A stretch of DNA of 28,359 nt from Flavobacteriia bacterium (GCA_009925805.1 RFQF01000006.1:1-28359), one strand, 5' to 3'; positions 1 to 8,006 are shown, counted from the first letter of the stretch. The notes: a model not told the origin generated them from the letters alone. Made by a program: numbers and translations.

Positions 1-1147
1 CTATGTAGGCCCAATTGCCCCAATTCGAAGAAACATCGTAGTCGATTAGGCAATGCTCGAACCATGCCGCGCCATAGCGCCAGTCTTGTTTCAGCCCGTA
101 AATCCAATAACTTGCGAGGATTTGACGCATTCGGTTGGAAACAAAACCGGTTTCCCTGAGCTCGTTCATTCCCGCATTGATCAACGGTTCTCGCGTTTTT
201 CCTTCCGTCCATTCTTGGAAAATTTTGGGGTTATAATCGGTATAGGGTGCTTCCATGCCTAAACCCTTTAATAAGAAATATGCGCTGGAGAATTTTTTCA
301 TGCTGAATCTAAAAAAATCGCGCCATAGCAATTCGAATATCAGCCAATAGGTGGATTCGTTCGCAAGCACTTCTCGTTCAAAACGCGTTACTTCACGGTA
401 AATACGTCTCGGGGAGATGCACCCTTGGCTTAAGGCTGCCGAAAACTTGGAAGAAAAATCAATTCCTGACAATTGGTCCCGCGTTTCCTTGTAGGTGGCG
501 ATGGACTGGGTTTGCCAGATGTAATGGTTTAATCGTTCTACCGCTTGACGCTCCCCGCCTGAGCAACCCGATGAATTTGTGGGTTTTGGCAACTCAATGC
601 CCTCGGTTTTTTGATCCGGAACACGAACCGCCGTAGGGGCCTTGAAGGGTTCTCGCACGCGCGAATCTTTTTCTGCAGCTTTCCGAAATTTCGTGAAGAG
701 CATCGGAATATCACGCACACTGAAAGGTAAATCGTCCGGGTGAAAGAGGGTGCTTGTGGAGTAGGTTTCAAAGTCTACTCCGATTGCAAGAAGGCCTTTC
801 TTCAGTTCGCCCTGCCGCTGTTTTTCTTCACTGCCCACCTGCTTTTTGGTGTACACTTTTTGAATGGAATATGCGCGGCAAAGGCTTATGATTTCAGTGG
901 TGACATCGCCGGATTTTACGATTAAATCGCCTCCCAAGGCTTGCAAATTTTCCTTCAATTGCGCCAAGGATTCCAAAATATAGTTTTTGCGATGGGGTCC
1001 CATTCTCGGAATATCCAAGAACCTTTTCTCATGCGCATCGAAAATATAAACGGGAAGAATTTCATCGTTTTCTTGCACCGCTTTACACAGGGTTTCGTTG
1101 TCGTCGATGCGCAAGTCTTCCGTAAACCAAACCAGTCCTCGTTTCAT
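1..1147 (-). CDS. DASH-type cryptochrome/photolyase, C-terminus cut by window edge
   Basis: This frame is open from the ATG at 1147 to the left edge, about 382 codons, so the C-terminus lies outside the window. The N-terminus (MKRGLVWFTEDLRIDDN) is a photolyase alpha/beta domain start. The FAD-binding half has WLIFELLWRDFFRF, then the DASH-like block ETGFVSNRMRQ, then DWRYGAAWFEHCLIDYDVSS and SNWGNWAY. DASH cryptochromes are blue-light flavoproteins that can repair UV cyclobutane dimers, mainly in single-stranded or looped DNA. Its ATG overlaps the TGA of the upstream FeS photolyase gene by four bases, so the two are probably co-transcribed and translationally coupled. Roughly 50-100 residues are probably missing, judging from family length. 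Whether it repairs DNA or only signals cannot be told from sequence. Confidence 0.9.
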   Translation of the reverse strand, partial: MKRGLVWFTEDLRIDDNETLCKAVQENDEILPVYIFDAHEKRFLDIPRMGPHRKNYILESLAQLKENLQALGGDLIVKSGDVTTEIISLCRAYSIQKVYTKKQVGSEEKQRQGELKKGLLAIGVDFETYSTSTLFHPDDLPFSVRDIPMLFTKFRKAAEKDSRVREPFKAPTAVRVPDQKTEGIELPKPTNSSGCSGGERQAVERLNHYIWQTQSIATYKETRDQLSGIDFSSKFSAALSQGCISPRRIYREVTRFEREVLANESTYWLIFELLWRDFFRFSMKKFSSAYFLLKGLGMEAPYTDYNPKIFQEWTEGKTREPLINAGMNELRETGFVSNRMRQILASYWIYGLKQDWRYGAAWFEHCLIDYDVSSNWGNWAYI

Positions 1148-2679
1148 AATGTTTCTACATGTTGTTTTATGAATGCTGCTTTTTCGCGTATTTTTTGTTG
1201 CTGGGCTTCGCCCATTTTGTCCCACACTTTGTACATCATTCCGATCCGAGGGTTGCGTTCCAACAAGGGACGGTTACGGACATAAAAATCCCAATAAAGG
1301 GTGTTGAATGGGCAGGCCTTTTCTCCAAATTTGTCTTGGTAGTTATAGCTGCATCCTTCACAATAATTGCTCATTTTCTGCACGTAAGCCGCCGAGGAAA
1401 CATAGGGTTTGGAGCCCACAATGCCTCCGTCTGCAAATTGGGACATGCCTCGGGTGTTGGTGATTTCGACCCATTCAAAGGCATCGATGTAGATGCCAAG
1501 GTACCAACGGTCTACGTGGTCGGGGTGCACCCCAAGCAAGAGCGCAAAATTCCCCGTCACCATTAAGCGTTGGATGTGGTGTGCATAGGCATGTTCCAGC
1601 GATTGCTTGATCGCGTGGCGCAAACAATTCATTTTGGTATTACCTGTCCAGAACCAAGAGGGTAAGGCCGCTTTATTTCCAAAATAATTGAGGGAGGCGA
1701 ATTCGGGCATTTTTGCCCAATAGATTCCGCGCATGTATTCGCGCCAGCCTAAAATTTGACGAATAAACCCTTCGATTTGGTTCAAGGAATAACGCTCGGG
1801 ATCTTCAACATAGGCTTGCTCCACGCGGCGGATTACTTCCAAAGGGTGAATTAATTTCACGTTCAACGCAAACGATAGGCGCGAATGGTACAGGTACCAG
1901 TGGTTCTCGGTCATCGCATCTTGGAGCGTTCCGAAAAGGGGAAGCGCTTTATCTACAAATTCCTCCAATAGTTCCATTGCTTCGGTGCGGGTCGTTGTCC
2001 AATGAAATTGCCTTGGGTTAATGTTTCCAATGGTTTCAATCTTAGCTTTGAGAATGTCCTCATATACTTCCGAACAATCCTCTCCTTTAAGTTCAGTCGT
2101 TAGAAATTGATGATGCTTAGGGACTTTTTTGCGGTTATCTTGATCAAAATTCCATTTTCCACCAATGGGTTGATTTGCTGAATCGACCAAAACTTGATGC
2201 TTCACGCGCATTTTACGATAAAACGTCTCCATCAAATACGTTTTCTTGCCTTCGAAAAGGGCTTTAAATTCTTCCTTTGAGGTCAAAAAATGCTGGGCGT
2301 CCACCGGAGTAATGTCAGGAAAAGCACGTTTAAAATAGGCTTCTAATCGATATTCGTCAGGCTGTTGGTAAGCTATTTCATGAGCTTGCCATTGCGCTTT
2401 CAACTCCTCAAGGTTTTTACAAAAATCGTGTTGATTTTGAGGATCATTGATTTTGATGTAATGGACGTGGTGGCCATGCGACGCTAAAACTGCGGCAAAT
2501 TGGCGCATGGCGGAAAAGATGGCTACGACCTTTTGGATGTGGTGGGTCACATATTCGGATTCGCATTTGACCTCCATGAGCACATAGGCCACCGAAGGGT
2601 CAAGGGTGTTGAACCAGGTATGTTGAATATTGAGCTGATCGCCCAGAATGAGACGAATAATCTTGAAATGCTGAGGCAT
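1144..2679 (-). CDS. FeS-type (6-4) photolyase / cryptochrome-related protein (DPRP family)
   Basis: A 511-residue protein of the deoxyribodipyrimidine photolyase-related (FeS-BCP) family, the iron-sulfur bacterial photolyases that repair (6-4) photoproducts using FAD, a lumazine-type antenna and one [4Fe-4S] cluster. The N-terminus (IRLILGDQLN) is typical. Four cluster cysteines are in place: C352 in MNCLRHAI, C440 and C443 in NYCEGCSYN, and C456 in KACPFN. From memory the Agrobacterium PhrB ligands are C350, C438, C441 and C454, an exact offset of two. The segment HPDHVDRWYLGIYIDAFEWV and the later GMSQFADGG are also family hallmarks. I chose the ATG at 2679; a TTG six bases further upstream would add only two residues. 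The stop overlaps the start of the DASH gene as ATGA. The gene seems complete and probably heads a two-gene transcript. Confidence 0.93.
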   Translation of the reverse strand: MPQHFKIIRLILGDQLNIQHTWFNTLDPSVAYVLMEVKCESEYVTHHIQKVVAIFSAMRQFAAVLASHGHHVHYIKINDPQNQHDFCKNLEELKAQWQAHEIAYQQPDEYRLEAYFKRAFPDITPVDAQHFLTSKEEFKALFEGKKTYLMETFYRKMRVKHQVLVDSANQPIGGKWNFDQDNRKKVPKHHQFLTTELKGEDCSEVYEDILKAKIETIGNINPRQFHWTTTRTEAMELLEEFVDKALPLFGTLQDAMTENHWYLYHSRLSFALNVKLIHPLEVIRRVEQAYVEDPERYSLNQIEGFIRQILGWREYMRGIYWAKMPEFASLNYFGNKAALPSWFWTGNTKMNCLRHAIKQSLEHAYAHHIQRLMVTGNFALLLGVHPDHVDRWYLGIYIDAFEWVEITNTRGMSQFADGGIVGSKPYVSSAAYVQKMSNYCEGCSYNYQDKFGEKACPFNTLYWDFYVRNRPLLERNPRIGMMYKVWDKMGEAQQQKIREKAAFIKQHVETL

Positions 2680-2993
2680 GAGCAACTAACAAAAAACGGT
2701 CAATTATGTTGCTACAGAAATGAACGAAAATTGTGCTGCTGACAAGGCTAAACAAGTGACTTTTCGTATAATTTTCGATTCCATTCCAAAATAAAGCATT
2801 TTTTTTTCGATTTCATTCTAAAATAAAACGAAAAATGACAATTTCTAATGTCGTTTCTTACGTAATATCTTATTTTCCCTTTTTACACCTTTCGCTGCAA
2901 AATTTCACCTCTTCCCATACCTTTTCCCACTTTTTCCGCCATACAAAAGGGCGCCCACATACAAGGCAAATTTTTTGCGGTAAATGAGCTTTT
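2680..2993. other. AT-rich intergenic region between two photolyase genes
   Basis: About 314 bases lie between the end of the atypical photolyase and the start of the FeS photolyase, both on the minus strand. I find no convincing gene here. It holds a near-perfect 25-base direct repeat (listed separately), and an 8-base palindrome GGGCGCCC at 2949-2956 flanked by two CATACAA copies (2940-2946 and 2958-2964). No exact TAnnTTTG promoter box on the minus strand was found close to the FeS gene; the nearest look-alike is GTTTTTTG ending about ten bases before its ATG. The length suggests the FeS-DASH pair has its own promoter rather than only reading through from the upstream gene. Confidence 0.6.
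2772..2828. repeat. Two-copy direct repeat of 25 bases, 32-base period
   Basis: Copy 1 spans 2772-2796 and copy 2 spans 2804-2828. Both start TTTTCGATT/C-like and contain CATTC(C/T)AAAATAAA. They differ at three of 25 positions, and the starts are 32 bases apart, about three helical turns. The pair sits roughly 100-150 bases upstream of the FeS photolyase start, so it could be a pair of binding sites for a regulator of light or UV response. That is inference from spacing and position only. Confidence 0.6.
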
Positions 2994-4454
2994 TTAACGT
3001 TTTTCATTGGTTGTTCGGTGGGGTGCCACATGCTTGGCTAATACCTGTTTTCCCAGGGCTCTTGCCACAGGTGTTTTTTTAATCCCGTACATGATGTCCG
3101 AGGCATGTTTTCTGGAAGACTCCATATCGACCACGGGAAAGGGATAATCTTCACCTATTCGACAAAGATAAAATACTTGGTCTATTTCGCTCATCTTCCA
3201 AGGTTCATGAATGAGGGATGCGGGAACATCCTTTAATTCCGGAATCCACTTTTTAATAAAAAGCCCTTCGGGATCATGTGCTTCCGAGTTCTTTATTGGA
3301 TTATAAATTCTCAAGGTATTTACACCAGTTAATCCTGCTTGCATCTGAATTTGGGGATAATGAATTCCCGGCTCGTAATCCAAGAATTGTCGTGCTAAAA
3401 AATGAAGGTCGCGCCAATCTTGCCAAAGGTTGTACACAAAAAAGGAAACCACCATGGCGCGCATTCGAAAATTGAGGTAACCTGTAGCCACCACACAGCG
3501 CATGCAAGCATCCACCAGAGGAACGCCTGTTTTTCCCGTTTGCCATGCCTGAATTAAGGCAGGATTCCGCACTTTTCCTAAACTTTCAAAAGCTGGATTC
3601 ACGGCAAAAAACTCCATTTGGCACTCCGATTCAAACTTTTGAATAAAGTGGCAATGCCAATGCAAACGAGAAACAAAATTCGCAAGGGCCCCGGCCTGGC
3701 CTCCGTTTTTTTTCTCCCACAAAGCGCGCTGATAAACTTGGCGGATCGACAAATTACCATAGGCAAAATATGGGGACAAGCGGCTACAAGATTTTCTAGC
3801 TTCTTCGGGTTTTGAAATATGGTGGCTATAATTTCGATGCCGTTTTTGGAAAAAACTATCGGCATACTTTGCCGCGTTCAGGATTCCTCCCGGTTGAAAC
3901 GATTGATTCGGTTGGGTGATTTCAGGCGAAAGGGCGCTTTCGTTGGGAAAACCCCATGTTACATTTACGGTATTTAGCTGGGCTAAGTCCGGTTGTTCGA
4001 GGGGAGCGTGCATGTAAGCCTGCCAAGCCTTGTCCCAATTTTTCCGATTTTTCAAACCCCGTTGTACCCCATTGGATTGTGCTTCAAACCAAGATATACC
4101 CTTGGAATTGAAGAACTTACCTATGTGTAAGTCTCGGTCGAAGGAAATTCGGTTTCCCGTTTCTTGGTGTGAAAAAACGGTTTGCACCTGAAATTGGGTG
4201 GTTAATTCCTTAAACACTTCGGGGGCTGATCCGTACGCAATGGTCAAACTATGATCCGGCAGCACTGCTTTTAATTGTCTTAAGGATTCCAAAACAAAGC
4301 GCCAATGCCGCGGGTCGCTGTCTTCGGCTTGCAGAAGTTCCGGCTCAAAAATATAAAGAAGCACCACAGGAAGGCCCTGCTCTATGGCTTTTTTGAGTGG
4401 TACGTGGTCGCTGAGCCGTAAATCGCGTTTAAACCAAACGACATTGATGATCAT
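2994..4454 (-). CDS. Atypical cryptochrome/photolyase-family flavoprotein
   Basis: A 486-residue member of the cryptochrome/photolyase superfamily. The N-terminal antenna domain starts INVVWFKRDLRLSDHVPL. The FAD-binding half includes SRLSPYFAYGNLSIRQVY, VNPAFESL, TGVPLVDACMRCV, TGYLNFRMRAMVVSFF, and a final IYNPIKNSEAHDPEGLFIKKW followed by PEL. That family core is intact, so FAD binding is likely. However, the stretch that in E. coli PhrB is NNGGWQWAASTG, holding the FAD-contacting asparagine and the proximal electron-transfer tryptophan, reads here as HYPQIQMQAGLTG. By eye the tryptophans are replaced by glutamine or methionine, so photoreduction may use another path or the role may differ. 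It belongs to a divergent branch rather than class I CPD or DASH. It is divergent from the phosphatase-like gene at 4522 across 67 bases. Confidence 0.88.
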   Translation of the reverse strand: MIINVVWFKRDLRLSDHVPLKKAIEQGLPVVLLYIFEPELLQAEDSDPRHWRFVLESLRQLKAVLPDHSLTIAYGSAPEVFKELTTQFQVQTVFSHQETGNRISFDRDLHIGKFFNSKGISWFEAQSNGVQRGLKNRKNWDKAWQAYMHAPLEQPDLAQLNTVNVTWGFPNESALSPEITQPNQSFQPGGILNAAKYADSFFQKRHRNYSHHISKPEEARKSCSRLSPYFAYGNLSIRQVYQRALWEKKNGGQAGALANFVSRLHWHCHFIQKFESECQMEFFAVNPAFESLGKVRNPALIQAWQTGKTGVPLVDACMRCVVATGYLNFRMRAMVVSFFVYNLWQDWRDLHFLARQFLDYEPGIHYPQIQMQAGLTGVNTLRIYNPIKNSEAHDPEGLFIKKWIPELKDVPASLIHEPWKMSEIDQVFYLCRIGEDYPFPVVDMESSRKHASDIMYGIKKTPVARALGKQVLAKHVAPHRTTNEKR

Positions 4455-4509
4455 ACCATGAAAAACAACCGATTTTGCAAAGTGTTGAGTTTGGTTATTA
4501 GAGATTAAC

Positions 4510-4517
4510 TAAATTTG
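4510..4517 (+). promoter_or_regulatory. Bacteroidota -7 box TAAATTTG, four bases before ATG
   Basis: An exact TAnnTTTG match. A TTTG -33-like element lies at 4490-4493, 16 bases upstream. Only GAGA separates the box from the ATG at 4522, so transcription probably starts at or next to the A of the start codon. Confidence 0.75.
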
Positions 4518-4521
4518 GAGA

Positions 4522-5472
4522 ATGTACTTAAGGGAAAAAATATTCATCTTTTGTTTTTTGTGGTTTTATTTCCAAGGAACTGCACAGGGAAAATTAGTAC
4601 AATACAAATCAGAGTATTTTATCATTTTAGTCATTGATGGACCACGGTATACCGAAACCTATGGAGATACGGCTTGTACCTACATTCCTAATCTGTGTCA
4701 TGTGCTTCGACCCGAAGGCACGTTTTTCTCCGATTTTCTCAACCAAGGACAAACGTATACCATACCGGGTCATACGGCGCTCACTACAGGGTGCTATCAA
4801 CGTATTTCCAATGTAGGAACGAGTTTACCCAAGCGCCCTTCGCTATTCCAATACTATTTACAGCAGCGCTCAAAACCTTCATCGGATGCACAAATCATTG
4901 CAAGCAAAGGGAAATTGAGTGTTTTGTCCAATACCAAGGACAAAAAGTGGAAAGATCAATATCAACCGTATTCGTTTTGCGGTCCTAACGGGAACGGATT
5001 GGGCTATGGATCGGATGCCGCAACGATGGAAAAAATAAGAAGTGTTTTAGGCTCGGAAGCTCCGCCCCACCTCATGCTGATAAATTTATTAGGGGTCGAT
5101 GTTGCGGGTCATTTGAACCAATGGAACAAGTATTTGGAGAATATACAGCTCACCGATCAATATGCTTTAGAAATTTGGAACTTGATTCAAAATAACCCTG
5201 CTACCAAGAATAAAACAACCTTGTTCATTACCAACGATCACGGTCGCCATTCGCACGGACACAAGTCGGGATTCATAAACCACGGCGATGGCTGCGAAGG
5301 GTGCCGGCATATTTCGTTGCTGGCGTTAGGGCCCGATATTCCCAAGAATCAAGTAATCCCTACAAAAGCCGAAATGATCGACATACCTTATACCATTGCA
5401 CAAATGATGCACCTTGATTTTCCAACAGGCAAGGGAAGGTTTTTAAACGAGTTATTTGAGGTGAAACGCTAG
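4522..5472 (+). CDS. Secreted alkaline-phosphatase-superfamily hydrolase (phosphodiesterase/pyrophosphatase-like)
   Basis: A 316-residue protein with an N-terminal signal peptide (hydrophobic residues about 7-20), so probably exported to the periplasm or cell surface. The fold is that of the alkaline phosphatase superfamily of two-metal hydrolases. Expected elements occur in order: first metal aspartate D39 in LVIDGPRYTE, likely nucleophile T80 in TYTIPGHTALTTG, D193 and H197 in GVDVAGH, D239 and H240 in TNDHGRHSHGH, and a later histidine around H254 in INHGDG. The IPGHTALTTG block resembles nucleotide pyrophosphatase/phosphodiesterases more than sulfatases, which would have C/S-X-P-S-R. The substrate cannot be named. 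The promoter box immediately before the ATG fixes the start. Confidence 0.82.
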   Translation: MYLREKIFIFCFLWFYFQGTAQGKLVQYKSEYFIILVIDGPRYTETYGDTACTYIPNLCHVLRPEGTFFSDFLNQGQTYTIPGHTALTTGCYQRISNVGTSLPKRPSLFQYYLQQRSKPSSDAQIIASKGKLSVLSNTKDKKWKDQYQPYSFCGPNGNGLGYGSDAATMEKIRSVLGSEAPPHLMLINLLGVDVAGHLNQWNKYLENIQLTDQYALEIWNLIQNNPATKNKTTLFITNDHGRHSHGHKSGFINHGDGCEGCRHISLLALGPDIPKNQVIPTKAEMIDIPYTIAQMMHLDFPTGKGRFLNELFEVKR

Positions 5473-5498
5473 AAGAATCCGTGAATCCCAAGTTAAAC

Positions 5499-6152
5499 TT
5501 ATTGCTTAAGATACTTATTATACAATTTTCGGTAAGGATTTTTTTTCAGATTGTAAGGCGTATTTCGGGTAGCTCTACGAATGACCTTATTCACCATCAC
5601 TTGTTTTATTGAACCCAAAGTTCCGATTTTTGATGTGTTTAAGGTAAACAAGGGTGCATTGGAAAGTGAATCCGTTAGCGATGCCGTCAATATCACTTGG
5701 TTCGTAATCAGTGTTGTGCCGGTAGTTTCTTGAAAAAACAATGCGGTAAATTCTGAAACAGGTTCTAATATCTGCATATTAAATTCGAAAACCGCATCTA
5801 CATTAAGCAGTTTACAAAGTTCTTTGGAAGAAACTCTGCCTTGATTAAAGTCATCGGAGAAGGCTAAATAAGCGGTAGCGCTCGGATCCAATACTTCTAC
5901 AAAGCAACGTCCTTCATTGACTCTTCGGTTAAAAGAACGATTCAAATGCGCATGTAAATGGGTTTGTTTTTTTAGGGTAATTTCCTTGTAATGGTCGTCG
6001 GACATCCATATTTTTCGTTCAAGCGTTACACGAGGAGGCAGTACGGCAATGGCGTGGTGTTTTTGGGTAATCGGAATAATGCCATTGACATAATTCACCG
6101 AAACGCAGGAATTAAGCAGCAGTATTACGCTACAAAGTACCATAACTTTCAT
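5499..6152 (-). CDS. Lipoprotein of unknown function
   Basis: A 217-residue protein starting with a lipoprotein signal peptide: a hydrophobic stretch then the lipobox LLNSC, with the acylated cysteine at C16. After it comes AIAVLPPRV and later ELCKLLNVDAVFEFNMQI, a layout reminiscent of envelope lipoproteins with a CsgG/TolB-N-like alpha/beta fold. That resemblance is loose and not an assignment. The C-terminus is very basic (NLKKNPYRKLYNKYLKQ). It converges with the phosphatase-like gene, leaving a 26-base gap, and is divergent from the CNGKC membrane protein gene. A TAAATTTG box four bases before its ATG supports this start. Confidence 0.8.
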   Translation of the reverse strand: MKVMVLCSVILLLNSCVSVNYVNGIIPITQKHHAIAVLPPRVTLERKIWMSDDHYKEITLKKQTHLHAHLNRSFNRRVNEGRCFVEVLDPSATAYLAFSDDFNQGRVSSKELCKLLNVDAVFEFNMQILEPVSEFTALFFQETTGTTLITNQVILTASLTDSLSNAPLFTLNTSKIGTLGSIKQVMVNKVIRRATRNTPYNLKKNPYRKLYNKYLKQ

Positions 6153-6156
6153 ACAG

Positions 6157-6164
6157 CAAATTTA
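6157..6164 (-). promoter_or_regulatory. Bacteroidota -7 box TAAATTTG, four bases before ATG
   Basis: Read on the minus strand this is TAAATTTG, then CTGT, then the ATG at 6152 of the lipoprotein gene. No clear TTG/TTTG -33 element was found upstream. The spacing again predicts a leaderless message. Confidence 0.65.
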
Positions 6165-6263
6165 GTTAAACGGATGATTTTCTGACCATTTACCTCATGA
6201 ATTCAACATCTTTGTTCAAGTCAAAAGACCATTTATTCTTCTTTTTTGCAGACAATAAAGCCT

Positions 6264-6271
6264 TATATTTG
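6264..6271 (+). promoter_or_regulatory. Bacteroidota -7 box TATATTTG, four bases before ATG
   Basis: An exact TAnnTTTG match, with TTTG at 6245-6248 as a -33 candidate (15-base spacing). TCCT separates it from the ATG at 6276. The box lies inside any longer reading from the upstream ATG at 6246, which supports 6276 as the real start. Confidence 0.72.
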
Positions 6272-6275
6272 TCCT

Positions 6276-6671
6276 ATGAAACGGGTGATAGCCAGCTTCT
6301 TATTGGTGTTATTTTGTGCAAAGTTCTTGTACACCGTTTTTTGGTTGGTTTATTTTCAAATAAATCAGCGAGAAATCATCCGACTTTCCTGCGAGAACAA
6401 AAATCGGCCGGCGCTAAAATGCAACGGAAAATGTTACTTAGCGAAACAGTTGCGCAAGGCCAATTTTGATCTTGAAACCCGAAAAACAAAGCAGGAGAAT
6501 CAAATAAACCTGCTCAAGCAGTTGAGTACGGAAGGATATTACCTTCCATCACCCGCTACCAAAGCCGCTGTCGTTACTGTCGTTAATCTAGATCAACATT
6601 CTACCATACCTTATTTTGCCCTTTGTTCCAAGGGTTTTCTCACTTCCTGTTTTCATCCTCCGACCGTTTAA
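6276..6671 (+). CDS. Small membrane protein with CNGKC motif
   Basis: A 131-residue protein with one N-terminal membrane segment (residues about 4-27) followed by an exported or cytoplasmic tail. Striking are C39 and the pair C49/C53 in KCNGKCYLAKQL, spaced like a metal- or redox-active CxxxC site. A charged, probably helical stretch follows. I recognise similar CNGKC-YL proteins as recurring in Bacteroidota genomes but do not know a proven function. It heads a likely operon with the CDIC outer-membrane protein at 6712 and the lipoprotein at 7614. Cysteines in the first two products and histidines in the third hint at metal handling, which is inference only. Confidence 0.72.
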   Translation: MKRVIASFLLVLFCAKFLYTVFWLVYFQINQREIIRLSCENKNRPALKCNGKCYLAKQLRKANFDLETRKTKQENQINLLKQLSTEGYYLPSPATKAAVVTVVNLDQHSTIPYFALCSKGFLTSCFHPPTV

Positions 6672-6711
6672 GGAATTTCGTCTGTATTTCGAACCCTTAA
6701 ATAATTGAATC

Positions 6712-7617
6712 ATGAAATGGATTACCCTTTATGGAAGTGTCATTTTGACCTTCTCAAGTTGGTCTTGTGATATCTGCGGTGGTGTTCCGGGCAATGCCTC
6801 GATCGGGTTAATGGCCTCCACCCAATTTCACATGATCGGCCTAAAATCAACGATGTCTTGCTATCGAAGTTATCTTAGCGGCATCCTGCATTCGCGTGAA
6901 TTTTTGCTTCAGCAGGAGCTGACCGGCCGTTGGCAACCCGCTCCGAAGTGGCAAATAATGGCCAGTATTCCTTATCAATTCAGCATCCAACAACGTGATC
7001 TCGGCCAGGATGCGGTGGCAGGATTTGGCGATCCCTCTTGGATGGTGAATCGGGTCCTTGTTCATCGAAAAGACAGTTTAAACATAACGCGTAGCTTTCT
7101 ATCGATAGCACTGGGAGTAAAAGTTCCTCTCGGGAAAAGGGCTCCTGAAAAAAGCATGATTCGCAACCTTTATCCCGGAACTGGCGCTTGGAACCTAAAC
7201 GCGGTTTTGCTTTACACTACGCGCCTCAAACGTCAGGTGAGCTGGCAGCAAGAAGGGTCAATTTCCTATAAATTCTCGGATTCTTATGGCTTTCGTTACG
7301 GGAACACGTATTCCTTGGCGAGTACCCTTGTATGGAACCGAAAAGCAGGATTAGGGAGACTCATTGTGGGAGCAGGTCTACGCTTAGATGACTTTGAAGC
7401 CAGTACCCTTCATTCCATGGGGATGTCAGGATTCAACAATCAGGGGGTGAGTTTATCCAGCCAATGCTCCCTGAATTACATGGGTTACCGTTGGTTGTGG
7501 GGAGTTAACCTTAAAAACCCTCTTGTTCAGAATTTTAACCAAGGAAGCATGAAACAAGGCTTGAGTGCTTCCTTAAGTATTTCTTATTTATTAATCTCGC
7601 AACATCAAAAAAAATGA
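6712..7617 (+). CDS. Predicted outer-membrane beta-barrel protein with N-terminal CDIC motif
   Basis: A 301-residue protein with a signal peptide; the mature protein would begin near C19-D20-I21-C22, followed by GGVPGNASIGLMA. The remainder has the alternating pattern of amphipathic beta strands with frequent glycines and aromatics, such as WQIMASIPYQFSI, GFGDPSWMV, LSIALGVKVPLGK and RLIVGAGLRLDDF. That fits a Bacteroidota outer-membrane barrel of the transporter-like sort. The paired cysteines right after the signal cleavage site could bind a metal. It starts 40 bases after the CNGKC gene, and its TGA overlaps the ATG of the following lipoprotein as ATGA, indicating one operon. The transported or bound substrate is unknown. 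Confidence 0.75.
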   Translation: MKWITLYGSVILTFSSWSCDICGGVPGNASIGLMASTQFHMIGLKSTMSCYRSYLSGILHSREFLLQQELTGRWQPAPKWQIMASIPYQFSIQQRDLGQDAVAGFGDPSWMVNRVLVHRKDSLNITRSFLSIALGVKVPLGKRAPEKSMIRNLYPGTGAWNLNAVLLYTTRLKRQVSWQQEGSISYKFSDSYGFRYGNTYSLASTLVWNRKAGLGRLIVGAGLRLDDFEASTLHSMGMSGFNNQGVSLSSQCSLNYMGYRWLWGVNLKNPLVQNFNQGSMKQGLSASLSISYLLISQHQKK

Positions 7618-8006
7618 AACATTTAGAAAAAGTAATTCTATCCGCTGCAATCATGGGAGTTCTTGTATTGAATTCGTGTAAAAAAGAAGTTACGCCAACT
7701 GCCACCCTTACGATCACAGAACCTGTAGCTGCGGATACTGTTCCACATGGCGATAGCGTTCATATGGAAGGAACCATTGTGGGTTCGGGAGAATTGCACG
7801 GGTAAACCCTCCAATTGACCAATCTCACCAGTGGTCAAGTGGTGTATTCTGGAAGTACGGAGAATCATCAAAACTCCTATGCTTTTCATGAACATTGGCC
7901 CAATAATGTAGCGTCCACCTCCAACATGAGGCTTACTTTGACCGTAAACCTTGACCACGACGGAAATACCACCTCGAAATCGGTGGACTTTGTTGCGGCA
8001 CAATAG
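7614..8006 (+). pseudogene. Lipoprotein gene interrupted by an in-frame TAA
   Basis: The frame opened at 7614 encodes a lipoprotein signal (hydrophobic core, then LNSC with C22) and a first half ending GELHG, then meets TAA at codon 64 (7803-7805). The same frame continues without a shift as TLQLTNLTSGQVVYSG through HEHWPNNV and LTVNLDHDGN to a TAG at 8004-8006, which gives a coherent beta-rich domain. A one-base change of a tyrosine codon (TAT or TAC) to TAA would explain it. The combined length of about 130 residues looks like a full small domain. Histidines in HGDSVH, LHG, HEHW and DHDG suggest metal binding, as inference. Alternatives are stop readthrough, a sequencing error, or restart at the ATG that follows in frame at 7815. 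Confidence 0.75.

Noticed and set aside
538..771. Minus-strand 77-residue frame
   Set aside because: It overlaps the DASH cryptochrome coding frame on the same strand; the DASH frame is open through the whole stretch and shows family motifs, so this is a shadow.
2940..2964. GGGCGCCC palindrome flanked by CATACAA copies as an operator
   Set aside because: The elements are short, lie downstream of one gene and far from the next, and have no second site to support them; noted but not called.
6246..6275. Ten-residue longer start for the CNGKC protein
   Set aside because: It overlaps the TATATTTG promoter box and spoils the signal/membrane start MKRVIASFLLVLF.
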